Assembly (NCBI RefSeq): GCF_014698835.1
Contig: NZ_JACJTU010000023.1
Location: forward strand, 62,001 to 126,000
DNA from: Nostoc paludosum FACHB-159
GTDB taxonomy: Bacteria > Cyanobacteriota > Cyanobacteriia > Cyanobacteriales > Nostocaceae
Direction: 5' to 3'
DNA: 64,000 bases
Below are positions 55,558-64,000 of the stretch, one piece after another; the first letter of the stretch is position 1; every line of letters begins with the position of its first letter. The notes under the pieces are model-generated. The model saw only the letters and a program-made list of their open reading frames with translations. It did not search any database and was not told where the DNA came from. The position numbers were made by a program, and so were the translations under genes.

Positions 55558-55758
55558 TCAAAGATATTCACGCAAGAAATCAAACGGGTCATCTTCCCAA
55601 CAAGGTTCAGGTATCAGCCAAAACAAATTAGTGTGGATGTCGGCTTCAATTTCATCGCCGTCATCTCTGTCAAATAGTTCTGTTAAAGCTGTCCAATCAC
55701 GGTCTCTAAGTGATGTTAACGATGTGGTATATACCTGAAGATTAGTTGGGTAATTCAC
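55558..55758 (-). CDS. Small acidic hypothetical protein
   Basis: 66 aa, MNYPTNLQVYTTSLTSLRDR, DWTALTELFDRDDGDEIEAD, with a Trp/Pro/Asp-rich end (EPCWEDDPFDFLREYL). Protein-like composition and no repeat content support it, but no family is recognised and no strong ribosome-binding site is visible. Convergent with the ABC ATPase. Confidence 0.45.
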   Translation of the reverse strand: MNYPTNLQVYTTSLTSLRDRDWTALTELFDRDDGDEIEADIHTNLFWLIPEPCWEDDPFDFLREYL

Positions 55759-55959
55759 GCGCGAAATTCTAATTTAGTGCTGCGAAATGTTTGTTTAATA
55801 CTTTCTAAATAATTAGATTATAACTTTGATAACCCTAGTTCAATAGCTACTTTAATACTATGAACAATAGATGACTCCTATAAGTGTCTCACAATTTAAA
55901 TCAGACTGGTATAGTATTTATTACATAATTTGCAGTTCAATTTATTCATACTGAAAAAA

Positions 55960-56655
55960 TCATTCAGGCTGTGATTCTACTACTTCTACTCCAAACACTT
56001 CTGCAAAGCACTGGGCTACATGAAAACGCACTTCTTCGCAGGTAATATTGGGAATCCATTCGGCTAAACTGCCTACGGGTTTATCAGAAATACCGCAGGG
56101 TACAATGCGCTCAAAGCCTGTCATGTCTGGACAAACATTTAATGCAAAGCCGTGCATGGTAATCCAACGGCTGACTTTTATGCCAATAGCGGCAACTTTT
56201 CGTCCTTGTAACCAAACGCCAGTAAAAGCCGGAATTCTTTCTCCCTGCAATTTATAAACTGCTAATACGCGAATTAATACTTCTTCAAGTTGGCGTAAGT
56301 ACCAGTGCAAGTCTTTTTGATAACGTTGCAGATTTAAAATTGGATACCCCACCAGTTGACCGGGACAATGGTATGTAACTTCGCCACCGCGTTCAACTCG
56401 ATGCACATCATACCCACTGTTTACCCTGAGCGTAGCCGAAGGGTCAATATCAAATTTGAGAAAATCTGAGTTGGCTCCTTGTCCCAAAGTATAGACGGGT
56501 GGATGTTCGAGGAGAATTAACACATCATCTAGACTGGGGTCGTGGATGCGTTGAGTAAGGAGCGATCGCTGCCATGCATGAGCGTCTAAGTAAGGCATCA
56601 ATCCTTGGTTATAGAGCAAACAACGGTTTTGGGATAACTTATTACTATGAATCAT
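55960..56655 (-). CDS. lipB: Octanoyl-ACP:protein octanoyltransferase, with a repeat-encoded insert
   Basis: 231 aa from ATG 56655. It transfers octanoyl groups from ACP to lipoyl domains (such as PdhC in this window). [40 protein letters not shown] (catalytic Lys) and [18 protein letters not shown] (catalytic Cys) are all intact. Between FLKFDI and [14 protein letters not shown] the protein has DPSATLRVN, encoded by the palindromic repeat at 56423-56444, where the cyanobacterial LipBs I know have a shorter link. This adds about seven residues near the active-site entrance without breaking the frame. Confidence 0.92.
   Translation of the reverse strand: MIHSNKLSQNRCLLYNQGLMPYLDAHAWQRSLLTQRIHDPSLDDVLILLEHPPVYTLGQGANSDFLKFDIDPSATLRVNSGYDVHRVERGGEVTYHCPGQLVGYPILNLQRYQKDLHWYLRQLEEVLIRVLAVYKLQGERIPAFTGVWLQGRKVAAIGIKVSRWITMHGFALNVCPDMTGFERIVPCGISDKPVGSLAEWIPNITCEEVRFHVAQCFAEVFGVEVVESQPE
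56423..56444 (-). repeat. Palindromic repeat inside lipB
   Basis: ACCCTGAGCGTAGCCGAAGG is a variant of the unit CCTGAGCG...CGAAGGGT seen upstream of the gene at 5395. It is read in frame. Confidence 0.75.
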
Positions 56656-57274
56656 GCCAAAAATCAACTGTGAAAAGAACGAAATATATTTCAACTTACA
56701 GGAATAGAATCAAAAAATGTCAAGCTTTGCAAAGGATTTTAAAGGAACGTCAAGGGAACATGCATCTTAAAATACAAAGTGCTAGCTTGAATATATAACC
56801 TTAATAGGTGTTGGGAGGAATTCTCTACAATCAGCATCAGGCCAAGAGAATAGAAATGAATATACTGGCTGATGACTCTAATAACATTGTTTGCATTTCA
56901 AACAAAATCTACTTCCACCAAACTTGTGTTCTTTATCAACAGCAAGCAAGCAAACCTCAACCGGACGCACAAGGAGCAACTATCAACAGTTCTGTAAGCC
57001 TTGCTTTAAAAGAAAAAGTAGTGACAACTGCTAGTGTTAAGATTTCTTCATCAAAGAGTTCTAAGTCTATATCCAATTGGATATTAGCGCAGAGATGAGG
57101 AGATAAATTAAGGATATCCTTGAAAAAACTCAGATGCAGCGAGTTTAAAGACAGCACAGCAGCAGTAAATGAGAAAAGTTCACAATTTGTTTTGGCGGGA
57201 GTGATATACCTTACCGCAACTTCTTTTCATACAAAGCAAATTCACACATCCAAATATTCAGCGGGAGAGTTTAC
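56656..57274. other. Long leader region of lrtA/hpf
   Basis: About 620 bp between the divergent lipB and the hpf gene. A weak open frame (56856-57098, MNILADDSNNIVCISNKIYF...) lies in it, without a convincing ribosome-binding site. In cyanobacteria lrtA mRNA has a long leader that controls its stability in the light, so I read this as untranslated leader and promoter. Confidence 0.5.
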
Positions 57275-57919
57275 ATGAAGCTTGTCATCCACGGCAAAAA
57301 TATTGAAATTACCGATGCAATTCGTGAGTATGTACATCAAAAAATTGAAAAAGCAGTTAATCATTTTCAGAACATTACCAATGAAGTGGATGTGCATCTT
57401 AGCGTAGCCCGGAATCCTCGAATTAGTCCTAGACAAGCAGCTGAAGTAACTATTTATGCCAATGGCAGCGTGATTCGTGCAGAGGAAAGCAGCGAAAACT
57501 TATACGCCAGCATTGACTTAGTGGCAGATAAAATTGCCCGTCAACTGCGTAAATACAAAGAACGGCGTCAAGATCACAAAACTCATGCCCAACCAACAGA
57601 AGAAGTTGTTGCAGAGTCAGTAGTCACAGATTTAATTGGCGATCGCACTCCCGAATTACCTAGCGAAGTTGTCCGCACCAAATATTTTTCCATGCCTCCT
57701 ATGACCCTTGCAGAAGCTTTGGAACAACTGCAACTCGTAGGACACGACTTTTACATGTTCCGCAATATTGAAACAGGAGAGATAAACGTCATTTACGAAC
57801 GTAACCACGGCGGTTATGGCGTAATTCAACCCCGCAATGGTAACGGCCATACCAACGGCAAGAATGGCAAGTCAGCCCATGCGAATGTTGCTATGTCGGA
57901 AAAGTCGCATATTAAATAG
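57275..57919 (+). CDS. hpf: Ribosome hibernation factor HPF long form / LrtA
   Basis: 214 aa. N-terminal S30AE/YfiA domain (1-105: [37 protein letters not shown]) binds the 30S subunit. A flexible linker leads to the long-HPF C-terminal dimerisation domain (about 130-185: [54 protein letters not shown]). The long form makes 100S ribosome dimers in resting or dark cells. GGGAGAG upstream of ATG 57275 is a good ribosome-binding site. Confidence 0.95.
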   Translation: MKLVIHGKNIEITDAIREYVHQKIEKAVNHFQNITNEVDVHLSVARNPRISPRQAAEVTIYANGSVIRAEESSENLYASIDLVADKIARQLRKYKERRQDHKTHAQPTEEVVAESVVTDLIGDRTPELPSEVVRTKYFSMPPMTLAEALEQLQLVGHDFYMFRNIETGEINVIYERNHGGYGVIQPRNGNGHTNGKNGKSAHANVAMSEKSHIK

Positions 57920-57921
57920 GG

Positions 57922-58067
57922 TATGGGGCATGGGGCATAGGGCATAGCGAATAGGGAGATGGGGAGCAGTTCTTGAGTAGGGAAGGCAGGGGGAGAAATA
58001 ACAATGCCCAATGCCCAATGCCCAATGCCCAATGCCCAATGCCCAATGCCCAATGCCCATTCCCTAT
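57922..58067. repeat. CCCAATG heptameric tandem repeats
   Basis: GGGCATGGGGCATAGGGC on one side and about nine tandem CCCAATG units on the other (57998-58055). Fills the gap between the convergent hpf and prxQ genes and reaches the prxQ stop codon region. Typical STRR of heterocystous cyanobacteria. Confidence 0.9.
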
Positions 58068-58525
58068 TTCACAGCAAACTGTTGCAGCGTTTTTAACGCT
58101 TCCTCCACGTGACCTTTAAAGTTAAACATTGAATCAAACACGTATTGCACAACTCCCTGTTGGTCGATGACGTAAGTAACGCGGCCGGGGAATAAGCCAA
58201 AGGCCGCTGTTGCGCCATATAGCTTTCGCACTTGGTCGCCTTTGTCGGTCAATAGGGTAAAAGGTAGATTGTACTTGGCAGCAAACCGCTGGTGAGATTC
58301 GGTGGAGTCGCCACTCACACCGATAACTTCAGCACCAGCACTTTTAAAAACTTCATACTGGTCGCGAAAAGCGCAGGATTCAGCCGTACATCCGGGTGTG
58401 TCGTCTTTGGGATAAAAATATAGAACAACGGATTTTTTGCCGCGAAAATCTTGCAGGCTAACTGTTGAGCCGTTTTGAGCAGGTAGACTGAAATCAGGAG
58501 CGGTATCTCCAACTTTGACTGACAT
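58064..58525 (-). CDS. prxQ: Peroxiredoxin Q / bacterioferritin comigratory protein
   Basis: 153 aa. Thioredoxin-dependent peroxidase. Peroxidatic and resolving cysteines are C46 and C51 in [15 protein letters not shown], the alpha-helical PrxQ spacing. [29 protein letters not shown] and [20 protein letters not shown] are typical. Cytosolic or thylakoid-associated removal of hydroperoxides. Ends next to heptamer repeats. Confidence 0.93.
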   Translation of the reverse strand: MSVKVGDTAPDFSLPAQNGSTVSLQDFRGKKSVVLYFYPKDDTPGCTAESCAFRDQYEVFKSAGAEVIGVSGDSTESHQRFAAKYNLPFTLLTDKGDQVRKLYGATAAFGLFPGRVTYVIDQQGVVQYVFDSMFNFKGHVEEALKTLQQFAVK

Positions 58526-58643
58526 AGCAATTAGTGGTAGTTAGTTTACAAAATTTTACCTTCTATATAAGTCTATAAGTTTTCCTTGATAACCTGCATC
58601 AAGCGGGTTAGCTTAGATACTCATCAAGGACAAAATTCCGCTT

Positions 58644-59771
58644 ATGCGCCTAACTTCACTGGATGTTTTTCGCGGCATTACGATCGCTGCGATGATTCTC
58701 GTCAATATGATGGGAGTCGCAGATGATGTTTATCCTCCCTTCGCCCATGCTGATTGGCACGGCTGTACGCCAACTGACTTAGTATTTCCTTTTTTTCTCT
58801 TCATTGTCGGTGTAGCAATGAGTTTTTCTCTGTCGAAGTACACCGAAGAGAATAAACCAACCTCATCTGTTTACTTGCGGATATTACGCCGCGCCGCCAT
58901 TCTCTTTGCTTTGGGATTGCTACTAAATGGCTTTTGGAATCAAGGTGTTTGGACTTTTGATTTAAGTAGCATCCGAATTATGGGAGTGTTGCAACGTATC
59001 AGCATTACTTATCTGCTGGCTTCTTTGATAGTTCTCAACCTACCGCGCAAAGGTCAATGGATATTAGCAGCAGTGCTACTCATCGGCTACTGGCTAATAA
59101 TGATGTATTTACCAGTACCCGATTATGGGGCGGGAGTTTTGACGCGGGAAGGTAATTTTGGTGCTTATGTCGATCGCTTAATTATTCCCAAAGCACATTT
59201 ATATAAAGGTGATAGTTATAAATTTATGGGAGATCCAGAGGGACTTTTCAGTACTATCCCTGCGATAGTAAGTGTCCTCGCTGGCTACTTCAGCGGGCAA
59301 TGGATACGCAGCCAGCCCGTACAGTCTCGCACAAGTATCGGGTTAGGATTATTTGGAGTCGGTTGTTTAATTGTTGGTTGGGCGTGGGGATGGACATTCC
59401 CCATTAATAAAAAATTGTGGACAAGTTCTTATGTAGTTTTTACAACAGGTTGGGCATTATTGTTGCTAGCAGCTTGTTATGAACTCATCGAAGTTCGGCG
59501 GATACGTCGCTGGGGTAAGCCTTTTGAAATTATGGGTTTAAATGCGATCGCTCTTTTCGTTGCGTCTGTTTTGTTAATTAAAATCTTAGTCAAAACCACT
59601 ATCGGTACAGGAGAAAACGCTCCTAGTACCTACAATTGGATTTACCAGAATTTTTTCGCATCTTGGGCAGGGGCGCTTAATGGTTCTTTGTTTTTTGGCA
59701 TAGTTACAGTGTTGTTGTGGTGGGCTGTTGGTGTTGTGATGTATCGCCAACGCTGGTTTTTGAAAGTGTAA
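58644..59771 (+). CDS. HGSNAT/NagX-like multipass membrane acyltransferase (DUF5009)
   Basis: 375 aa, about 10-11 hydrophobic segments. N-terminal RLTSLDVFRGITIAAMILVN, FAHADWHGCTPTDLVFPFFL and FIVGVAMSFSL match the heparan-alpha-glucosaminide N-acetyltransferase-like family; the His in the first loop is conserved. Bacterial members are thought to move acetyl groups across the membrane to sugars; the substrate here is unknown. Stands alone. Length normal. Confidence 0.88.
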   Translation: MRLTSLDVFRGITIAAMILVNMMGVADDVYPPFAHADWHGCTPTDLVFPFFLFIVGVAMSFSLSKYTEENKPTSSVYLRILRRAAILFALGLLLNGFWNQGVWTFDLSSIRIMGVLQRISITYLLASLIVLNLPRKGQWILAAVLLIGYWLIMMYLPVPDYGAGVLTREGNFGAYVDRLIIPKAHLYKGDSYKFMGDPEGLFSTIPAIVSVLAGYFSGQWIRSQPVQSRTSIGLGLFGVGCLIVGWAWGWTFPINKKLWTSSYVVFTTGWALLLLAACYELIEVRRIRRWGKPFEIMGLNAIALFVASVLLIKILVKTTIGTGENAPSTYNWIYQNFFASWAGALNGSLFFGIVTVLLWWAVGVVMYRQRWFLKV

Positions 59772-60276
59772 GTAAAAATTTGCGATGTCTACGATGGGCT
59801 GCGCCTAAGCACTTCCAGTTTATCAAAGTGCGATCGGCTTCAAAAAACCAAACTATGTAAATAAAAATAAAATAGGTTAAAACCCTGTTTCCTTCTGCCT
59901 TTAGCATAGTTGCGTTCTGTTTTATACCAATGATAAATATTCACGCCTATTTACTTAAGTGTGCATATTTATCAGTTCAATTTGGTATCAAAGTTAGCAG
60001 ATTCTAGAGAATTAGTATTAGAACTTAAGGATTGCCAGTACCGGCAGATTAATGTGAAACTATTAAAATTTTTGAAACAAAAATTTCTAAGTTTCCATTA
60101 ATTTTTGATGAAATTAGGTTAAATACGCAAGATTTAGCCGTAGTGTAATATTGACGAGTTGGCGTCAATAAAAATTACTAAATAATTGGGTGCTGTTTCC
60201 ATACCTTTAATTTTCAAGGGTAATGGAGACTATTTTGCGTTGCCAAAAAAATAATTAGCAATTAATAAAGTGTTGT
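59772..60276. other. 505-bp gene-free region upstream of the large fusion gene
   Basis: Holds the repeat GCGATGTCTACGATGGGC (from 59784), the short inverted-repeat element at 59924-59988 and otherwise AT-rich DNA that should contain the promoter of the gene at 60277. Nothing else seen. Confidence 0.5.
59924..59988. repeat. Short inverted-repeat element with ATACCAA ends
   Basis: Ends ATACCAA and, on the other strand, ATACCAA; internal arms TGATAAATATTCAC and GTGCATATTTATCA. The ends resemble those of 7085-7231, so it may be a shorter relative. Confidence 0.65.
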
Positions 60277-63200
60277 ATGGAAAGTTTTCTGCCGCGCAGT
60301 CACGCCATGCCTTCATCGAGTGCGCCCAAACTAGAAATCAACTGTTCGCCGGACTTTATACCCTGGTTACAAACGCAGTTTATTAGCTTGGCTTTCACTA
60401 CCTATCAAACTAATCGGCTGTTTTTCATCGGTTGCAATGAGCAAGGACGAATAGCTGCTCACGAGCGATTGTTTGATAAACCAATGGGCATGTATGCATC
60501 AAACAACAGTATATATCTTAGCACGCGTTATCAAATTTGGCGATTTGAAAATTTACTCAAACCAGGAGAAATCTATCAACAAAGCGATCGCCTTTACATC
60601 CCTCGCACGGCATATACCACCGGTGATTTGAATGTCCATGATGTAGTGCTGGATGATTCACAAAAGATTGTATTTGTCAACACAGATTTTAGTTGCCTAG
60701 CCACCATCAGCAACAACTATAGTTTTGTTCCCCTGTGGCAACCGCCCTTTATCTCTAAGTTAGCGGCGGAAGACCGATGTCACCTCAATGGGTTAGGGTT
60801 GCGCGACGGTAAACCAAGATACGTTACAGCCTGTAGTACTACTGATACCGCCGCCGGATGGCGTAACCACAGAGTGGGCGGGGGTGTGGTGATAGATGTG
60901 CAAACCAACGATATCATCGCTACTGGTTTATCCATGCCCCACTCGCCGCGTTGGTATCAAGGCAAGCTATGGCTTTTGAATGCGGGGACGGGGGATTTTG
61001 GCTATGTGGATGATGAGAAATTTGTGCCTATTGCCTTCTGTCCTGGGTTTGTGCGGGGGTTGGCATTTTGGGAAAACTTCGCCATTGTGGGCTTGTCAAA
61101 ATTGCGATCGCCTACCTTTAGCGGACTACCTTTAGAAGAACGGCTGACTACTCTGGGCAAGACTTCCCAGTGTGGGCTGATGGTCATCGATATCAACACT
61201 GGAAATACACTACATTGGCTGCACTTGGATGGGTTAGTTGAAGAATTATTTGATGTCGTAGTGCTACCAGGTGTCCGCCAACCAAAGGCTTTGGGCTTCC
61301 AGTCAGAATCAATCGAACGCCTAGTGACCTTCCCCGGTTCTGGTGGCATTGTCACCACCAAACCCACGGCGAAACGCCCCAGTGTTGGCGGTATGGCTCC
61401 CATCGCCGGATTGCCCCGCCAAATGTGGGAAGGCTCAAACACCGAAGAATCCCCCAATGCCCTATCCCCCATCCCGGATGCCCCAAAATACCAGCGCGTC
61501 TATCACCTCACACCCAGCAGCCTAGCTGATTACAATGCCTTCACCTTCCCCAGTTTGCAGCAACGCTGGCAAACCCAACCCCAACGGGGTGAATTGGCGG
61601 GCATCTCCGCATCGGTGGCGGGGGCAATGGTGGCCTTTGCCATTGCCGAAATGCTACCTCAACAAACGGCGGAATTGATATCGCTGTTTGTCGCCCCAGC
61701 ATATCGGCAGCAGGGCATTGCTACTAGACTTTTGTGGTATTTAGAAAAAGCTTTGGTGGCGGAAGGTTGCCATCAGGTGAAGCTAGATTACCAGCCGACG
61801 GCCTTAACTGCCATCGCCCTGACACCTTTGTTAAAAAAACTAAGTTGGCAGCCACCGCAAACCACCAAGGACGGGAAACAGCAATGGCACAAAGTTTTAG
61901 TTTTACCCCCAGCTACTAGCCCCAAGGTGTCTTTGGTGATGACAGTTTACAACACCGAGGCTTATTTGGCAGAGGCTTTAGATTCGGTGTTGGCGCAAAC
62001 CTTCAGGGATTGGGAATTAATTGTATGGGATGACGGCTCCACCGATAATTCAATTGCCATTGCTCAAGATTATGCCCAGCGAGATGTGCGGATTCGCTTC
62101 CATGCAGGCAATCGCTTGGGGCGGGGAGAAGCTTTGATTCAAGCCCATAGGCTGACACGAGGAGATTACATTGGCTGGCTTGATGCGGATGACTGCTTGG
62201 CAGCAACGGCACTACAAGAAACGGTGGAGTTTCTCGACAGCCACCCGGATTACGGCATGGTTTACACCAACTATTTAAATATAGATACCCAAGGTGAGGC
62301 ACAGGGACTCGGCCACCGTTGCCAGATTCCCTACAGCCCAATGGCTTTGTTACTAGATTTTATGACCTTCCACTTTCGTTTGTTGCGGCAATCGGTGTTT
62401 GCTGCCGTCGGGGGGATTAATCCAGAATTTGCACCTGCGGAAGATTATGATTTGTGCCTGCGGGTTTCAGAAATCACTCAAATTTATCATTTGGAGCGAT
62501 CGCTTTACTTTTATCGCCTCAATCCCCAAGGTCTTTGCCAGCAACAATCCTTGATTCAACAACAACATTGTGAGCGTGCCATTAACCAAGCACTGCAACG
62601 TCGGGGATTGGCTGAGTCTTTGCGGCTAATTTTCCATGAAGCAACGGGGAAGTTTCGTTTACAGCCACAAAACCAATCAGAAGCAAGTTTGATTGCCGAT
62701 GTCGCCCATTCCCACTTTCACAAAGGTAAGCAATTAGTAGAACATGGGGATTTTCTGGCAGCCATTGGATGTTTCCAAGAAGCCCTGCGCTGGCGACCGG
62801 GTTATATTGCTGCTTACAATCAGTTGGGTAATGCTTTCCAGAGGTTAGGTAGGCTAGAGGAGGCTGTCGCTACCTACCAACAAATCATCCTTCTTAATCC
62901 CAAGGTTACCCAAGCACATTGTAACTTGGGAGCAATCTGGCAGATTCAGGGAAAAACAGAGGAAGCGATCGCTGCTTATCAACAAGCAATTCAACTCCAA
63001 CCGGATTTTGCCGTTGCCCACCTCAACTTAGGCAGATTACACGCCAATCAGCAATCCTGGCTGGCGGCGGCAGAGTGCTTACAAGAGGCAGTACGACTGC
63101 AACCAACTGCCACCTCTTACTATGAACTGGGGAATGTATGCCAGCAACTGGGGGAAACTCAAAAAGCCATGAACTGTTGGCATCATGCCCTGAAACACCA

Positions 63201-64000
63201 GCCCGATTTTGCAGAAGCTTGGCACAATCTCGGCTGTTTGTGGATCATGCAGGGCGACATCACCAAAGCCCAGAACTATTTTGAGCAAGTTATTGCCCTC
63301 AAACCAGATTTTACCCTGGCACATGGCAACTTAGGTTATGTCTTGCAAGCCCAGGGACAATGGAAAGCTGCTCTCAGTAGCTACAACCGCGCCCTAGAAC
63401 TTAACCCCGCAGCCACCGAGATTTTCTATCAGCGCGAATATCTGCGGTTGAGTTTGTGCGACTGGCATCACTACGAGGAACGGCTGGAAGTTTTGCAACA
63501 GCGCATCCAGCAACATTTGGCAAATCACAACACCCAGCCATTGCTACCCCTGACCATTCATAGTTTCCCCCTACCCTTGGAGTTTCATAGCGCCATTGCC
63601 CGCCACTGGTCACAGCATATCATCGGTAACATCCAGCCTTACAAACACCTCTGCGCCTTTAGCCCGCCCCCCGCACCCCATCCCAAACTGCACTTAGGCT
63701 ATCTCTCGGCAGACTTCCGCCAACACGCTGTAGGCACGTTAATTCACCAGCTATTTCAATATCATGACCGTTCTGCCTTTGAAATCTATGGCTATAGTCT
63801 GGTGGATGCTCATGATGAATTTACGGAAAATATTCGTGCTGGGTGTGATGTTTTTGTCAATCTCTCTTCCATGTCATCGGCAGCTGCCGCCCAGCGCATC
63901 CACAGCGATGGCATTCACATTTTGATTGACTTAGCAGGCTATACCACCTTTAGCCGTGCAGAAATTCTTGCCCTCCAACCAGCCCCAATTCAAGTGCAAT
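60277..64000 (+). CDS. Giant multidomain glycosylation protein: TIGR03032-like + GNAT + GT2 + TPR + OGT-like (3' end outside window)
   Basis: Open from ATG 60277 to the window end without a stop, at least 1241 aa; incomplete. Residues about 10-370 resemble the TIGR03032/DUF4915 family (PRTAYTTGDLNVHDVVLDDS, CHLNGLGLRDGKPRYVTACS, GLSMPHSPRWYQGKLWLLNA, GTGDFGYVD). About 438-543 is a GNAT fold (ELISLFVAPAYRQQGIATRL). About 549-780 is a GT2 glycosyltransferase (VSLVMTVYNTEAYLAEALDS, DDGSTDNS, WLDADDCL, AEDYDLCLRV). About 800-1050 is a row of roughly seven TPRs (YNQLGNAFQRLGRLEEAVAT...). From about 1068 an O-GlcNAc-transferase-like catalytic region begins (LHLGYLSADFRQHAVGTLIH, HILIDLAGYTTFSRAEIL). 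No signal peptide; cytoplasmic. No good Shine-Dalgarno motif; an alternative start is ATG 60307. Confidence 0.88.
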   Translation, partial: MESFLPRSHAMPSSSAPKLEINCSPDFIPWLQTQFISLAFTTYQTNRLFFIGCNEQGRIAAHERLFDKPMGMYASNNSIYLSTRYQIWRFENLLKPGEIYQQSDRLYIPRTAYTTGDLNVHDVVLDDSQKIVFVNTDFSCLATISNNYSFVPLWQPPFISKLAAEDRCHLNGLGLRDGKPRYVTACSTTDTAAGWRNHRVGGGVVIDVQTNDIIATGLSMPHSPRWYQGKLWLLNAGTGDFGYVDDEKFVPIAFCPGFVRGLAFWENFAIVGLSKLRSPTFSGLPLEERLTTLGKTSQCGLMVIDINTGNTLHWLHLDGLVEELFDVVVLPGVRQPKALGFQSESIERLVTFPGSGGIVTTKPTAKRPSVGGMAPIAGLPRQMWEGSNTEESPNALSPIPDAPKYQRVYHLTPSSLADYNAFTFPSLQQRWQTQPQRGELAGISASVAGAMVAFAIAEMLPQQTAELISLFVAPAYRQQGIATRLLWYLEKALVAEGCHQVKLDYQPTALTAIALTPLLKKLSWQPPQTTKDGKQQWHKVLVLPPATSPKVSLVMTVYNTEAYLAEALDSVLAQTFRDWELIVWDDGSTDNSIAIAQDYAQRDVRIRFHAGNRLGRGEALIQAHRLTRGDYIGWLDADDCLAATALQETVEFLDSHPDYGMVYTNYLNIDTQGEAQGLGHRCQIPYSPMALLLDFMTFHFRLLRQSVFAAVGGINPEFAPAEDYDLCLRVSEITQIYHLERSLYFYRLNPQGLCQQQSLIQQQHCERAINQALQRRGLAESLRLIFHEATGKFRLQPQNQSEASLIADVAHSHFHKGKQLVEHGDFLAAIGCFQEALRWRPGYIAAYNQLGNAFQRLGRLEEAVATYQQIILLNPKVTQAHCNLGAIWQIQGKTEEAIAAYQQAIQLQPDFAVAHLNLGRLHANQQSWLAAAECLQEAVRLQPTATSYYELGNVCQQLGETQKAMNCWHHALKHQPDFAEAWHNLGCLWIMQGDITKAQNYFEQVIALKPDFTLAHGNLGYVLQAQGQWKAALSSYNRALELNPAATEIFYQREYLRLSLCDWHHYEERLEVLQQRIQQHLANHNTQPLLPLTIHSFPLPLEFHSAIARHWSQHIIGNIQPYKHLCAFSPPPAPHPKLHLGYLSADFRQHAVGTLIHQLFQYHDRSAFEIYGYSLVDAHDEFTENIRAGCDVFVNLSSMSSAAAAQRIHSDGIHILIDLAGYTTFSRAEILALQPAPIQVQ

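Noticed and set aside
56856-57098. 80-aa open frame before hpf
   Set aside because: No convincing ribosome-binding site and inside the known type of long lrtA leader; mentioned only as leader content.
57922-58067. CCCAATG tandem units as CRISPR or coding repeats
   Set aside because: Seven-base periodicity without spacers is the STRR type; open frames here shift with unit number and have no gene features.
1-64000. tRNA, rRNA or complete insertion sequences
   Set aside because: I looked for T-arm motifs, CCA-type ends and transposase motifs and found none convincing by eye; only non-autonomous repeats were seen.

Overview
The window looks like chromosomal DNA of a filamentous, heterocyst-forming cyanobacterium of the Nostoc/Anabaena group. 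Four things in the sequence point that way. The HIP1 octamer GCGATCGC is scattered through coding DNA. There is a kaiA-kaiB-kaiC cluster with a shortened KaiA, followed directly by a TolC-type gene, the order known for the heterocyst glycolipid exporter gene hgdD. Plastid-type genes are present (lrtA/hpf, ycf20, a photosystem II S4-domain protein, plant-type glycerate kinase, plastid-type PDH E2). Intergenic DNA is full of heptameric tandem repeats and palindromic cassettes typical of Nostocales. I saw no rRNA, tRNA, transposase gene or CRISPR array.

Layout. 1-10.5 kb: PDH E2, a secreted small protein, YlqD, acyl-ACP/CoA synthetase, two paralogous microproteins (5395, 7486), a nuclease-like protein, an MFS exporter and two Uma2 proteins. 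10.7-21 kb: RecQ; a 1.8-kb gene-free stretch with a MITE-like element and three intrinsic terminators; a Som-type porin; a large unknown membrane protein; threonine synthase. 21-33 kb: small unknown genes, a third Uma2, MurF, a frameshifted acetyltransferase, a CAP lipoprotein, a lipid kinase, ExoD, a three-unit tandem array of putative small RNAs (28548-28930), an SDR, the PSII S4 protein and a GNAT. 33-43 kb: hgdD-kaiC-kaiB-kaiA on the minus strand, divergent from a CBS-domain hybrid histidine kinase with degenerate receivers. 43-60 kb: a GT39 membrane glycosyltransferase carrying repeat-derived insertions, Ycf20, glycerate kinase, a TIR-GUN4 fusion, a fourth Uma2, a SulP transporter, a polar amino acid ABC transporter (fused binding protein-permease plus divergent ATPase), LipB, LrtA/HPF, PrxQ and an HGSNAT-like membrane protein. 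60.3 kb to the end: a very large open reading frame, cut by the window edge, that joins a TIGR03032-like domain, a GNAT domain, a GT2 glycosyltransferase, TPRs and an O-GlcNAc-transferase-like domain.

The genes mostly stand alone, with short operons (aas-ylqD, kaiABC-hgdD, the 31.7-32.7 kb pair, ycf20-glycerate kinase). The most striking general theme is invasion of genes by small repeats. The same palindromic or heptameric units that fill the spacers also sit in frame inside LipB, a Uma2 protein and the GT39 protein, at the 5' end of a small membrane protein, and at the C-termini of glycerate kinase and the ABC ATPase. The best candidates for undescribed biology are the five-module glycosylation protein at the right end, the tandem small-RNA array, and the TIR-GUN4 protein.
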